Positions 13,494 to 23,800 of a stretch of DNA of 41,416 bases are shown here, piece by piece. The notes under the pieces are model-generated. The model made no database searches. It was not told the DNA's origin and saw only the letters and a program-made list of their open reading frames with translations. The DNA lies in contig MU835154.1 in the NCBI GenBank assembly GCA_029204225.1, positions 1-41,416 on the forward strand. The letters are read 5' to 3'. Source of the stretch: Diphasiastrum complanatum. Taxonomy: Eukaryota; Streptophyta; Lycopodiopsida; Lycopodiales; Lycopodiaceae. How positions within the stretch are numbered: position 1 is the stretch's first letter; every line of letters begins with the position of its first letter. The position numbers and the translations under genes are program-made.

Positions 13494-13894
13494 ATGAATG
13501 CCTTGTCCATGCCAAAAGGCCTATAAGATGAAAGAAGTACATCCAAGTATGATAGAAGCTAGATTGAACAATGTCATCGAAACAAACTTAATGCATTGTC
13601 CAAATTACTAAAACATAAAAATAACCACCAAGAAGAGAGAGAGAGAGACTCTATAGTCCATGATTATATGGTATGGAAGCTACATGCTCAACATTCGTAT
13701 TTTGCTTGAGAGAGAGAGAGAGATGTGAACACTTTTTCACTCATTGATGTTTTACAATCACATGGAATCTTCATTGGTTGAGTCATTTGATTGTGGCTCA
13801 TTCAAATGAAAACAACATTCACCAAACAAAGCCTCTAGAGAAAACAATAGCTGTATTTTCTCCATAAGTTACGTCGATATCCCCGTACTACTAG

Positions 13895-14160
13895 TAGATG
13901 CTTAGGTGCATGTCCCCCCTGCTCGAAATCAAATTTGCACCGAGGTGGAAGACCTCCACCAAGGTGTGCCCCCTCCCGAGTCCCAACGTTAAATCATGTT
14001 CTTGTTGTTTTATGAAGGGAAGGGAAGAGCCTCCCACAACACAATTTGTATTTGTTATTTTTTTTTTACATGCACCATTCAGCCCACGGAAGATGCATGC
14101 AGATTTTTTTTTCTCTTTTGTTTATGTGCACCTTTCACTCACAAGGTGCATGTAAGAAAA
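13895..14160 (+). repeat. Dispersed repeat, also at 18987-19081
   Basis: The segment around 13992-14092 (TTTTATGAAGGGAAGGGAAG, CCTCCCACAAC, TTTACATGCACC) resembles 18987-19081 (TTTCTATGAAAAAAAAGGAA, CCTCACATAAC, TTTACATACACC). This block also contains a short hairpin, TGCACCTT with AAGGTGCA, near 14127-14152. No ends or target duplication were identified. Confidence 0.5.
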
Positions 14161-14198
14161 AGGTTAAATACAAAGAGTAGAATTGTTTTCACGTCGCG

Positions 14199-14356
14199 GA
14201 AGGTTTGCTTCCTCAATCATTCTACCGTTGAAAGGGGCCTCTCGACTGAAGGCCCGCCCTGACAAAATGGTCTAAGAGGAAGGTTTGCTTCCTCAATCAT
14301 TCTATCGTTGAAAGGGGCCTCGACCGAAGGCCCGTCGCCGACGAAATGGCCTAGGA
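14199..14356. repeat. 80-bp tandem duplication
   Basis: Two head-to-tail copies (14199-14278 and 14279-14356) of a GC-richer unit that begins GAAGGTTTGCTTCCTCAATC and contains GTTGAAAGGGGCCT, GAAGGCCCG and AAATGG. They differ at a few bases and a 2-bp indel. The array lies about 740 bp upstream of the RABA start codon. Confidence 0.9.
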
Positions 14357-15096
14357 GGGCAACCCTGCATAAGATAGTAATTATAAGGGGGCCAATACAA
14401 ATTAGTGTGCACGTTGTCCATTTTAGTTAACTACTATTTGGGCCTAAATTTGTTCCTATTTAACTTCTAGAGGGAAAAAAAAAAAAAAAGAACACGAAGA
14501 AGAAGAAGACGTAAAATTATGGAAATGGCTAATCGTGGATCGTGATGTAAGTTTGTTTTTGTTCTCGATCGTGGAAACTGATACTCGATTGGCGAGCCCC
14601 TGTCCGATCCGGATCGTAACTGGGAGGCTATGGTAAGGAAGGAATCGGGATCCAGGAAGGATGAAGGCTAAGCAAGCAGCAATCTCTTTTCTTTTTCTTT
14701 TTTCGGATGTTTTTTTGCTGTTTAATACTCGGTTCGTGCATTGTTTTGACATTACCTAGAGTGTTAGCTGCAATTTTTTTTGAATTTTTTGTTCAATTGA
14801 ATCTCGCTAGTGAATTGTCGTTCGTGGTTTTAGGTACAGGAATAGATATTGTTCATAGATTTGAGTCGCAGTGATATTGCTGCCTCTGTATCTTCTGTTG
14901 AAATGATTGAGTTGGAGTATTACAGATGGAGTTGCTAAAGATTGAAAGAGAAAGTTGGTGAGGAGTTGAAGCTTAGATATGGAATGCACATAGAGGACTA
15001 TTTTACCAGTTGTGTTTCAATCCGAAGCAGCGAAGTTTGAATCTGTTTTTTGTTCATCTTAAAGTTCACGAGTGGGAGTAGATTCCAACTGACACA
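14357..15096 (+). promoter_or_regulatory. RABA upstream region and probable 5' UTR (possible leader intron)
   Basis: The stretch before the RABA ATG contains a purine-rich block (A run and GAAGAAGAAGAAGAC at 14474-14510) of a kind often found in plant 5' leaders. A plausible leader intron runs from ATGTAAGT (about 14546) to TATTACAG (about 14926), or to GGTTTTAG at about 14834. No TATA box or transcription start can be fixed from sequence alone. Confidence 0.35.
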
Positions 15097-16845
15097 ATGG
15101 GATCAAATGGTTTTGGAGAATATGATCACAGAATAGACTATGTTTTTAAAATAGTCCTGATAGGAGACTCAACTGTTGGAAAGTCTCAATTACTTTCTCG
15201 CTTCTCTCGAAACGAATTCAGCTTGGAATCCAAATCTACCATTGGCGTTGAGTTCCAGACACGTACTATTGTCGTGGATCACAAGACCGTGAAGGCTCAG
15301 ATCTGGGACACGGCTGGCCAAGAGAGGTAAACACAACTACATTTTGCATGACTACTTTTCTTTACATCACGATCTCTCTACTCGAAGGTCAAACACGTAA
15401 TTAACCTTTTCTATTTCTGTCTTTCATTTCATGACTTGAAATCGTCAGTTGCAGATTATGTGAAAAGTATTCTTAATCGCATGCATTAATGAGTTTGCAT
15501 TATCTCTATATAACATTTCATGTGCACTAATATTTCTGCTTTTGTATACTATCGTTTCCTTGACAAAGTTTCCAGATGCTATGCATCATTATCGGAATAC
15601 TTGTCAATAGGCGTCTGGTCTTACTTTTCGTATTCTTATCTACCAGCGGCGATTTTCATCCTTAAGCTTACCAGAAACGTGTGTTGTCTAGTAAGGAGAA
15701 CTGTATTGCTTCCTTTTATTGGACTGATCAAAATATTGTGCTATGACGACAAACGAAAAAATTCTTTTGGTCGCATCTGGCAATTTAGGCAGGCGGAATA
15801 TCCTGATTACTTGCAAACTTGATCGGCATCAGAGTTAAACTGCCCAGCTAGGGCTCGTTGATCATTTTTTAAGACATTTGAATGTACATTTCTTTAACTA
15901 GATCTGGCCTAATACATCCTGGCTTCCGCTACTAGATGCCTTCATCCCGTTTATGAACGTGCGCAGAGCTTTACAAGTACGTTTTTCTTCTAAGCTGGAG
16001 ACGCCCGTTTTAAAACATATGGACGTTTTCTTTTACTATGCCTTTGTGGGATTGAGTGGCATAAAATTCCAGATCCTGAGATCACATGAAAAAGAGCCTT
16101 CAGCCAACCCTGTACGATCTGGAATAGATATTTCTACCATCAGGAAGAGCTACGTAATGATTATCCTGTAGCAAGATCACTCCATGGAACGTAGTTCCTG
16201 AAACGCCATGACTACGTCTTCTCTACAGTTTGAGTGCAACGCTCATAAGCCCTCCATTTGTGAGATTGTTAGCAGCTGCTTTCCAAGGACTACTGAATTT
16301 TTATCTAGCAGATTGTAATCCTAGTCTTGATTAATCAAGTTTTCCTCAGCAATACTCGATCTCGAGACGCACATCCCTGACGATGATTTGTTTGCAGATA
16401 TAGGGCTATCACAAGTGCATATTATAGGGGAGCTGTGGGTGCAATGGTTGTATACGACATCACAAAACAGCAAACCTTTGAGCATGTGCCCCGATGGCTA
16501 GAAGAGCTGAGGTCTCATGCAGACAATAATATTGTCATCATGCTGGTCGGCAACAAGGCTGATCTTGGTAGTCTACGTGCTGTTTCGGTTGAAGATGCCA
16601 AAGAATTTGCTGAAAAAGAGGGGTTGTTTTTTATCGAGACTTCAGCATTGGAATCCACCAATGTGGAAAGTGCTTTCTATACTGTGCTCTCAGAGATCTA
16701 CAGAATTGTCAGCAGGAAAGTTCTGCTCACCAACAATTCGCAAAGAGCTGGGAGTGCCTCGCTGCGAGCTGGGACTAACATAGAGCTGCTGAATGCAGCT
16801 GACGATGTTGTTAAAGTGAAGAAGAGTACTTGTTGTTCTTCTTAA
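15097..16845 (+). CDS. RABA: RABA/Rab11-class small GTPase (two exons)
   Basis: A membrane-trafficking GTPase of the plant RABA (Rab11) group, which acts at trans-Golgi/recycling endosomes in secretion and polar growth. Exon 1 is 15097-15326 and exon 2 is 16398-16845, joined across a phase-2 GT-AG intron (GAGAG|GTAAAC ... TTTGCAG|ATATAGG) that splits the Arg codon after GQE. The product is 225 residues, normal for the family. Visible motifs: P-loop GDSTVGKS (about 25-32), effector loop [11 protein letters not shown] (about 47-57), WDTAGQE with the catalytic Gln (about 70-76), [19 protein letters not shown] (guanine specificity), ETSALES, and a C-terminal KKSTCCSS with paired Cys for double geranylgeranylation. 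The N-terminus [18 protein letters not shown] recalls RABA4, but subclade assignment needs a tree. Nothing suggests inactivation. It is the only clear cellular gene here. Confidence 0.97.
15327..16397 (+). other. RABA intron 1
   Basis: A 1071-bp intron starting GTAAAC and ending TTTGCAG. It contains only short chance frames. Its position after the GQER motif is the usual one for many plant RABA genes. Confidence 0.95.
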
Positions 16846-17200
16846 CTTAAAGCTTATGCAAATAAGCTCGCTAACAAATGCTCTTGCATATTGGGCATAG
16901 ACAAGTTGACTGCAATTTACCGCGTTATGTTCTCGCCATATTGTTACATCTAGTGCACGATCTTAGCAAATTATGCGTGCAGAGGAGCATAAAAGGCCAT
17001 TATCAAAGCATCTCGATGTTGCTTCATTGCCAGAAACGCTTCTTGTGGTTTCTGATAATTCAGTCGGAGCTGTCTAAGAGAATATTGATTTTTTTGATTC
17101 TAGAGAGGTTGAATATAAGTGTATCTTTGAATGGTAAGTAGAAAACTATAGAAGTTTTTTCAAATTGATGAGGAGATCAATCCAAAAGATTGAAAAGGCT
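16846..17200 (+). other. RABA 3' UTR and downstream
   Basis: Non-coding sequence after the TAA at 16843-16845. No canonical AATAAA close to the stop was seen, so the polyadenylation site cannot be placed; plant signals are often degenerate. Confidence 0.5.
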
Positions 17201-17946
17201 GAAGATCGTGCTGATCCGATCCGCCGCATCAAATTTTCTGTCTAGTCGAAAGTAGGAATATAGTTTGATCAAAAGCAGAATCCAGTTTCTTGTGTAGATT
17301 TAAATTCTGGTGTATAATTTGAATTTTTGATGGGTTTAATTTGCACTTCAACTTAGGTTATACGGTTAAGTGAGGTTTGAGTATTCCATTTCTAGTGATC
17401 CAGTTCAAAGTTCAAAGACATTGCTGATTCAAGGCAATTGGTAATAGGTGTTGCACATTTTTACAACAACCCAAACCATGTTTCCATATGCCACTTAAGA
17501 GCGGTTTCAAGGATAACCTAGTATCAACTAATTTGGAATTATTTGCAAAATCAGCCTAAAAGAAAGGTTTGATGAATTTATAACATGAATCTTTTCCCCC
17601 TTGTTACTAGCAAATAGCAAAGTTTATCAAGATAATGATCAACTTCAAAATGATGTAAATTTGATTAAAGCATACTACACCTAGTTGTGAAAATATGTCA
17701 TGATTTGAAGTTTAAATATGAATGTTTGGGTTCACGGGGTGATGATTAACACATAAATATGTCATGTGGGCATGGAAACTGATGTGGGTTTTTTTTTTTC
17801 TCTTGTTTGGCTTTTTATCTTATCTATATCTTCTCCTTTATTTCAATTGTGTCGTCACCTCTTATTTCCTATTATTAGCATATACATTCTCCATCTAATA
17901 TCAATAACTAGAAAACCATAATCTCCACATTTAAGCATAATAAGTG
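17201..17946. other. AT-rich intergenic DNA, no gene seen
   Basis: No supported gene, RNA or repeat pair. Confidence 0.6.
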
Positions 17947-18494
17947 TTAGATCATTAGCTAAAAGCATGGTTTGGTGGTACAACATGAACTTTCAAGGAC
18001 AGAACCTTTTTTTGGGTAGAATTGTACTTTTGTATTATTATACACTATTTTCAATTACCTTTGACTTGCAATAACTTTTTAACCGTACCTCCGAAGTATG
18101 TCATGTAACATATCATTGGAAAGCGCTTTCTAACGCACCAAACTTCGTTGAAATTGAACTTATCACTAAAAAGTTGTCATTTTTAATGTGGACTCAAAAA
18201 ATTATGATTAATAAAATCCCCATACTTTTGACTTGTCATAACTTTCCAACCGTAGCTCGAAAGTATGTCATGTAACATATCATTGGAAAGCGCTCGTCAA
18301 CAAACGCTTTCTAACGCACCAAACTCTGCTAAAATTGGACTTACTACTAAAAAGTTATGTCATTTTTAATGTGGACTTAAAACAATTATGAGTAATAAAA
18401 TCTCCAAAAAGTAAAATGTAGTACCAAAAGGTACAATGAAAAATGGGTTCTTTTTTAGTACCACCAAACCATGCTTTTAGCTCTAATTAGATCA
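17947..18494. mobile_element. MITE (hAT-like) with 8-bp TSD
   Basis: The element spans 17955-18486 (532 bp), with the duplicated target TTAGATCA at 17947-17954 and 18487-18494. Terminal inverted repeats begin TTAGCTAAAAGCATGG on the left and TTAGAGCTAAAAGCATGG on the right (minus strand). They share an exact 25-bp core, 17957-17981 against 18458-18482, ending GGTTTGGTGGTAC. There is no transposase, so it is non-autonomous. Eight-bp duplications are typical of the hAT superfamily, but the TIR does not start with the usual CAG or TAG, so that assignment is inferred. The inside is mostly a two-copy tandem duplication. Confidence 0.85.
18056..18415. repeat. About 178-bp tandem duplication inside the MITE
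   Basis: Two copies, about 18058-18232 and 18231-18412, share GTATGTCATGTAACATATCA, TTGGAAAGCGCT, TTCTAACGCACCAAAC and TTTTTAATGTGGACT. Copy 2 has a small insert (CGTCAACAAACGCT) that repeats the flanking AACGC motif. The arrangement suggests unequal crossing-over within the MITE. Confidence 0.85.
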
Positions 18495-19113
18495 CTAAGA
18501 ATAATAGGGGTCCTTTCCCTTCAAATTTTCACACCTCTTAAGAAGATCAACCCGTAGAGTCATCCAAAGATGCAGATAGAGGTGATGAAGCCTTCACAAT
18601 ACTTGATGAAGCTTCAACGAGCTACATTGAACAAGACTACGATTACCATGGAAGCCCGATAAGGATTTCTATAATTTTTTAGGCGAGGCCTGGAGGGGCT
18701 GAGCCTAAAACTTTTTGGAAAGCCGAACTGGGCAGAGCCTTCCATTGTGTATTGGATATTTTGACTTTTTTTTACATGTTCATTTTGGAACATAATCATT
18801 ATGAGTAGTTTAACTTTTTTTTACCTGTCCAACGCTACCATGTGGCATCCTGCACCCTGACGAAAGCGCACCAATTTTTTTTTTTTTTAAACATAGATTC
18901 CTATTTTGCTTTTTAATATATTCAAAAAGTGGGCAGAATAGGCACAAAGTATCCATTGCATCCACGTACTGCATCCACATACAATCATTTTTCGCTTTTC
19001 TATGAAAAAAAAGGAAGTGCCTCACATAACGTATTTTATTTGCCTCGGTTTTTTTTCCAAAATTTTTTACATACACCTTATGGGGGGGAGGTCACCCTCC
19101 AAGGCCATTCCAC

Positions 19114-19116
<3 letters not shown>
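18495..19116. other. Intergenic DNA with a dispersed repeat copy
   Basis: No gene supported. The part 18987-19081 resembles 13992-14092 (shared TATGAA, purine run, GCCTC-CAC/ACATAAC, T run and TTTACATACACC). Confidence 0.5.

Positions 19117-19204
<88 letters not shown>
19117..19204. repeat. (GA)n microsatellite
   Basis: About 44 GA units preceded by CACAAT and followed by GATGTG. Confidence 0.97.
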
Positions 19205-19206
<2 letters not shown>

Positions 19207-19439
19207 TGATAGCATGGCTATTCCATTTCACATAATTTTTTTTGAATCGGTGCTACTCGAGCTTCTTTATGAAAGGTTATTGTATATGCAATGTATAATT
19301 AAGCCTCTTGGTTCAAGAATTCATTGCTAACTTTGCTCTATCAAGACAATTTGTCTAACGATGTGTTTGACGGGTTGTCTATGAACTGTGTAAGTTTTTA
19401 CGACAGTTGTTCTAAACTAGTCTCTAAGACAAAGGAGAC
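19205..19439. other. Short unclassified spacer before copia remnant
   Basis: No gene supported. The left end of the plus-strand copia, including its LTR, gag and protease, should lie near here but cannot be recognised, so the element is truncated. Confidence 0.45.
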
Positions 19440-20218
19440 CAATTGCTACCTGTGAAAGGATTTGGAGTGGTACCAGGGAAGCTAGCCAGCGGGATGATAA
19501 AGCAGATAAGAAATTTTCAGTATGTACTTGGTTTGGCTAATAATCTATCAGTTGGGACGATGGCTGATCAACAACTCAAGGTTGAGTTTGATAGCGACAA
19601 ATGTATCGTCAAGGACATCAATAATCACTACACAGTGATTGCTACAGGAGCTAGAGTCAACGGGGAATCGACTCTAAAAATTGAATGCAAGATCTTTTAC
19701 TCAAGCTACGGTAAGCACTATTGATAGCCGAAGTGATTTTTGGCATCAACGATTTAATCATATTAGTGCTCAAAGTTTATAGATTCTCAAAAGAGGTAAT
19801 CTAGTCATCGAATTGCCTGATGTTTCTTTTGAAGGAAAAATCTGTGAAGCTTGCATTTTGGGAAAAGAGGTTTCCCAAAAGTGGAGCAAGGAGAGCCAAT
19901 GACATCCTAGATCTTGTCCACAGTGATCTATGTGGACCAATGCAAACTAGATCTCTTAGTGGATACTATTACTTTATTACCTTTATTGATGATTATAGCA
20001 GATGCATTTGGATTTATTTCACAAGCAAGAAACCAGATGCTTTTGCTAAGTTCAAGGAATTCAAGACATTAGTTGAAAAGCAAACATGATGTTACATCAA
20101 GACTTTGAGAGATCTGATGGAGGTGGTGAGTACTTTTCCACAAAATTTATTGATTTTTGCAAAGATCAAGGGATCAAGAGACAAACTACAACACCTTATT
20201 CACCGCAACAAAACGGAG
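19440..20218 (+). pseudogene. Plus-strand copia: end of protease region and first part of integrase (broken)
   Basis: Reads the stretch after the copia protease (VKGFGVVPGKLASG, QYVLGLANNLSVG), then the zinc-finger region before integrase (FWHQRFNHIS ... CEACILGK), and the integrase core with DLVHSDLCGPM, FITFIDDYSR and a broken counterpart of the second catalytic Asp segment. At least three frameshifts or stops interrupt it (near 19725, 19780-19870 and 20090). The frame runs up to PQQNGV, where the intact element at 20219 has inserted, directly before the codons for the catalytic Glu. The rest continues at 26085. No gag, LTR or primer site is left on this side. Confidence 0.9.
20214..20218. 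repeat. Target site duplication, left (CGGAG)
   Basis: CGGAG at 20214-20218 is repeated exactly at 26080-26084, flanking the complete copia element. Five bp is the usual copia duplication. Confidence 0.95.
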
Positions 20219-20871
20219 TGTGAAAAACTCAGATCCAAAAGATGCTAAAGTTTCATAAAGATCTTGGCCATGGAAGTTATGCACATCTAGATTGAAAAAA
20301 TGATAGAAATTGTGATGTTAAGCATACTAAACATCAACTAAACATCAAAATCTGATCATAAGCTTCCACAAACAGAAACTTGCTGTCCCTGTCCGTACTT
20401 CAGAGCCTACAACCTGCATTTCACACGTGTGAAGCCATAGCAACAAAGAAATCACAATTCTAGTGGCTAGAATGCAAGATATGAACAAAAAAGTGAGAGA
20501 GAAGAAGATGGATCTTCAAAGAGCATAACATTCATTCAATAGAATGAAAATGAGATGTGTACATACTCGTGGAGATGGCTATTTATAGCAGCCATAGTGC
20601 CTCTTGGCCACTTGTCTTATGATAGGCTAAAATTGGGGCCCAATAGGATTCACCCATATACCTAGAAATTTGGTCAAATAGGAATGCACCAAATTATGAG
20701 CCAATAGAAGAGCTCCACACTCGACCTCCTCTAATTAATGTGACCTCAAAAGTAGTGTACACATACTTTGGGCCTCTACATACATGTATGAACCTATCTC
20801 TAACTTTTATTTGGCCATAGGCCTACAAAATCTCAAGTTAGGAAAATACTACTAGTTGACAATTTTTCACA
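20219..20871 (-). repeat. 3' LTR of the intact copia
   Basis: 653 bp. On the plus strand it starts TGTGAAAAACTC and ends ATTTTTCACA. It contains TATTTATAG (TATAAATA on the sense strand) near 20579-20587, the likely promoter. The first bases of this LTR in sense direction (TGTGA) supply the stop codon of the Gag-Pol frame. Confidence 0.97.
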
Positions 20872-23800
20872 CTCCCTCTTCAACTAGTTTTAGCATAGAT
20901 TTAGAAAGTACACCAAGACTTGTTCTATGCTTGAAAAATAAGTCCTTTCCCAATGCTTTGGTAAAGATATCAGCCACACATTCCTTTGATGGGACATGTT
21001 CAAGCTTGATCTCTTTTGCCAACACTTGTTCTCTCACAAAATGGTAAGCCACCTCGATATGTTTGCTCCTTGCATGGAAAACCGGATTGCTTGCTAGACT
21101 TTGGGCTGAAAGGTTGTCACAAAAGATGATTGGACTCTCTGAAAAATCCAGCAAATGAAGCTCCATAATCATCCTCTTGATCCACACCATCTCCTTTGTG
21201 CATGATGTCAAAGCTTTGTACTCGGCCTCACTAGAAGAAAGTGATATAGTTGCTTGTTTCTTCGACATCCATGAGATAGCTCCATCACCTATGAAAATAG
21301 CATGTGCATTTATGGATTTTCTATCCATAAGGTCTCCTGCAAAATCTGAATCTGAAAAACCAAATAAGTTAGGTGATGAGCCTCTATAAACAATGCCAAA
21401 ATCTTTTGTTCCCGAGATGTATCTCAAGATCCTCTTTCCTAGTTTCCAATGTTCTATGCTAGGATCTTGCATGAATTGGCTTAATCTACCAACACAATAA
21501 GATAAATCAGGTCTTGTGATGGTTAGATATATAAGAGAACCTATTAGCTTCCTATAGAGAGTAATGTCCTCGAAGGATCTTTCATTACCTCTTATAGTTA
21601 GCTTTACATGTGATTCCATAGGTGTATCAATAGGATTTGCATCTACCATATGAAATCTATTGAGAATAGAAATAGCATACTTCTCTTGTGAAATAAAAGT
21701 GATTTGAGAAGTTCTAATTACTTCTATTCCTAAGATATAGCTCAAAAGACCAAGATCATGCACTTCAAATTCCTTTTTTAGTGCTTTCTTGATATCTTCT
21801 ATATCTTCCTTGTTCCCTCCACTTAAAATAATGTCATCCACATAAATTAGAAGGATTGTAACATCATTAGCACTAATTCTAAAGTAAAGTGAATGATCAT
21901 ACTCACTCATAGTGAAGTTTTGAGAAAGTAGAAAAGAGTTAAGCCTAGCATACCAACTCCTTGGTGCTTGCTTAAGACCATACAAACTTTTTTGTAGAAA
22001 ACACACATGATTAGGCTTGCTATGAGAAACATAGCTCTCGGGTTGCTCCATGTAGACTTCCTCTTCAAGATCACCATTCAAGAAAGCATTAGAAATGTCT
22101 AATTGCCAAAGATCCCATCCATAAAGAGTTGCAAGGGAAATGATTACTCTTATGCTCACCATCTTTGCCACGGGTGCAAAGGTTTCCTCATAGTCAATGC
22201 CATGCTCTTGAGCATAACCTTTAGCCACCAACCTTGCCTTCAACTTGTTGATAGATCCATCTTGATTTGTCTTTACCTTGAAGATCCATTTGCATCCAAT
22301 TGCACTTTTGCCCTTTGGAAGCTCCACCAATCTCCATGTGTTGTTCTTCATAAGTGCTTCAAACTCAAGATCCATTGCTTGGATCCATTCCTCTTTTTGC
22401 CTTGCTTCATCTACACATGAAGGTACATCAAAAGAAGTTAGGAAAGCATAGTTGGATCCATCCACCACTTGCTTACCTTTGCCATCATAAGTGAGCCTTG
22501 AGGGTTTCACTTTATGCCTTGGAGTTCTCCTTGGAATTTGACTTGAAGAGGCTTCTTCAACATCCACATCCAATGTGTCATCAACTCCATTGTCATCAAG
22601 CACATTAGTTGCAACAACACCATCATCACTTGAAACAACTTTTGGAATGTTACTTTCATCAAAAATGACATCCCTACTTATGAACACTTTCTTGATTGAA
22701 GGAACATAAATCCTATATGCTTTGCTTACTTCACTATAACCAACAAAAATGCCCTTTCTTGAAGATGGATCCTCCTTAGTTCTATCATCAAGAGTAATGT
22801 TGAAGTAGCAAATGCATCCAAAAGTTCTTAGAAACTTGACATTAGGCTTCATACCAAACAAAGCTTCAAAAGGGGTTTTTCCTTCCAATACAACACTTGG
22901 CCATCTATTGCATAGGAAATTTGCACACAACAAAGCATCACTCCAAAAAGGTTTAGGAAGATTAGCATTCAATCTCATTGCCTTTGCACTCTCACACAAG
23001 GTTCTATTCTTCCTCTCGGCCACTCCATTTTGTTGTGGTGTTCTTGGACATGTGTACTCCCTCTTGATCCCATGCTCATCGCAAAAGGCTTTGAATTTGT
23101 TAGAAATGTATTCACCACCATTGTCGCTCCTCAAGCATTTGATTTTGGTTGTAAATTGAGTCTCAATAGCAACTTTGAACTTGACAAACACATCAAACAC
23201 CTCATCCTTGCTCTTTAGTAGATAAACCCAACAAAATCTACTAAAATCATCAATGAAAGTTACATACATCTTAGCACCTCCATTGCTAATTGTAGTAACA
23301 CCATGAATATCCGAATGCAAGAGAGAAAAAGGCATCTTAGATCTAGATATAGATCTAGTATATGGCAATCTATGTGATTTAGACAAAGCACATTCTTCAC
23401 AAACATGATTCAAGCAAGTAAGAGACTTGGGAAGTCCCCTTACTACCTCCTTTTTGGCTATTACCTCCAAGGCCTTGTAGTTGAGATGTCCCATCCTTTT
23501 ATGCCATACCTCTTGAATTGACATTTGTTCATTTGCCATGCATCCAACTTGGTTAGCAACAACACATGCATCAAGCTTGAACAATTTCCCTTGCCTTTTC
23601 CCTTTTGCAATGATACTACACCCCTTTTTGATCAAGCAAGCATCACCATCAAACTCAACTTTGAATCCTTTGTCAAGCATTTGGCTTACACTAAGTAAGT
23701 TCTTGGTAATGGATGGAATGAGCAAAACATCTTTCAATTCTATATTCCTATTTGTAGAAAGTGAAATAGGAATTGTGCCAATCCCCTTGATTGCACACTC

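Noticed and set aside
13283-13546. Ser-Leu polymer frame over the (GA)n tract
   Set aside because: Microsatellite artefact, as above.
15520-15822. 100-codon frame in the RABA intron
   Set aside because: Lies wholly in the intron, no domain, no splice logic; the family has no exon there.
18929-19330. 133-codon frame with Arg-Glu run
   Set aside because: Microsatellite artefact joined to unrelated AT-rich DNA.
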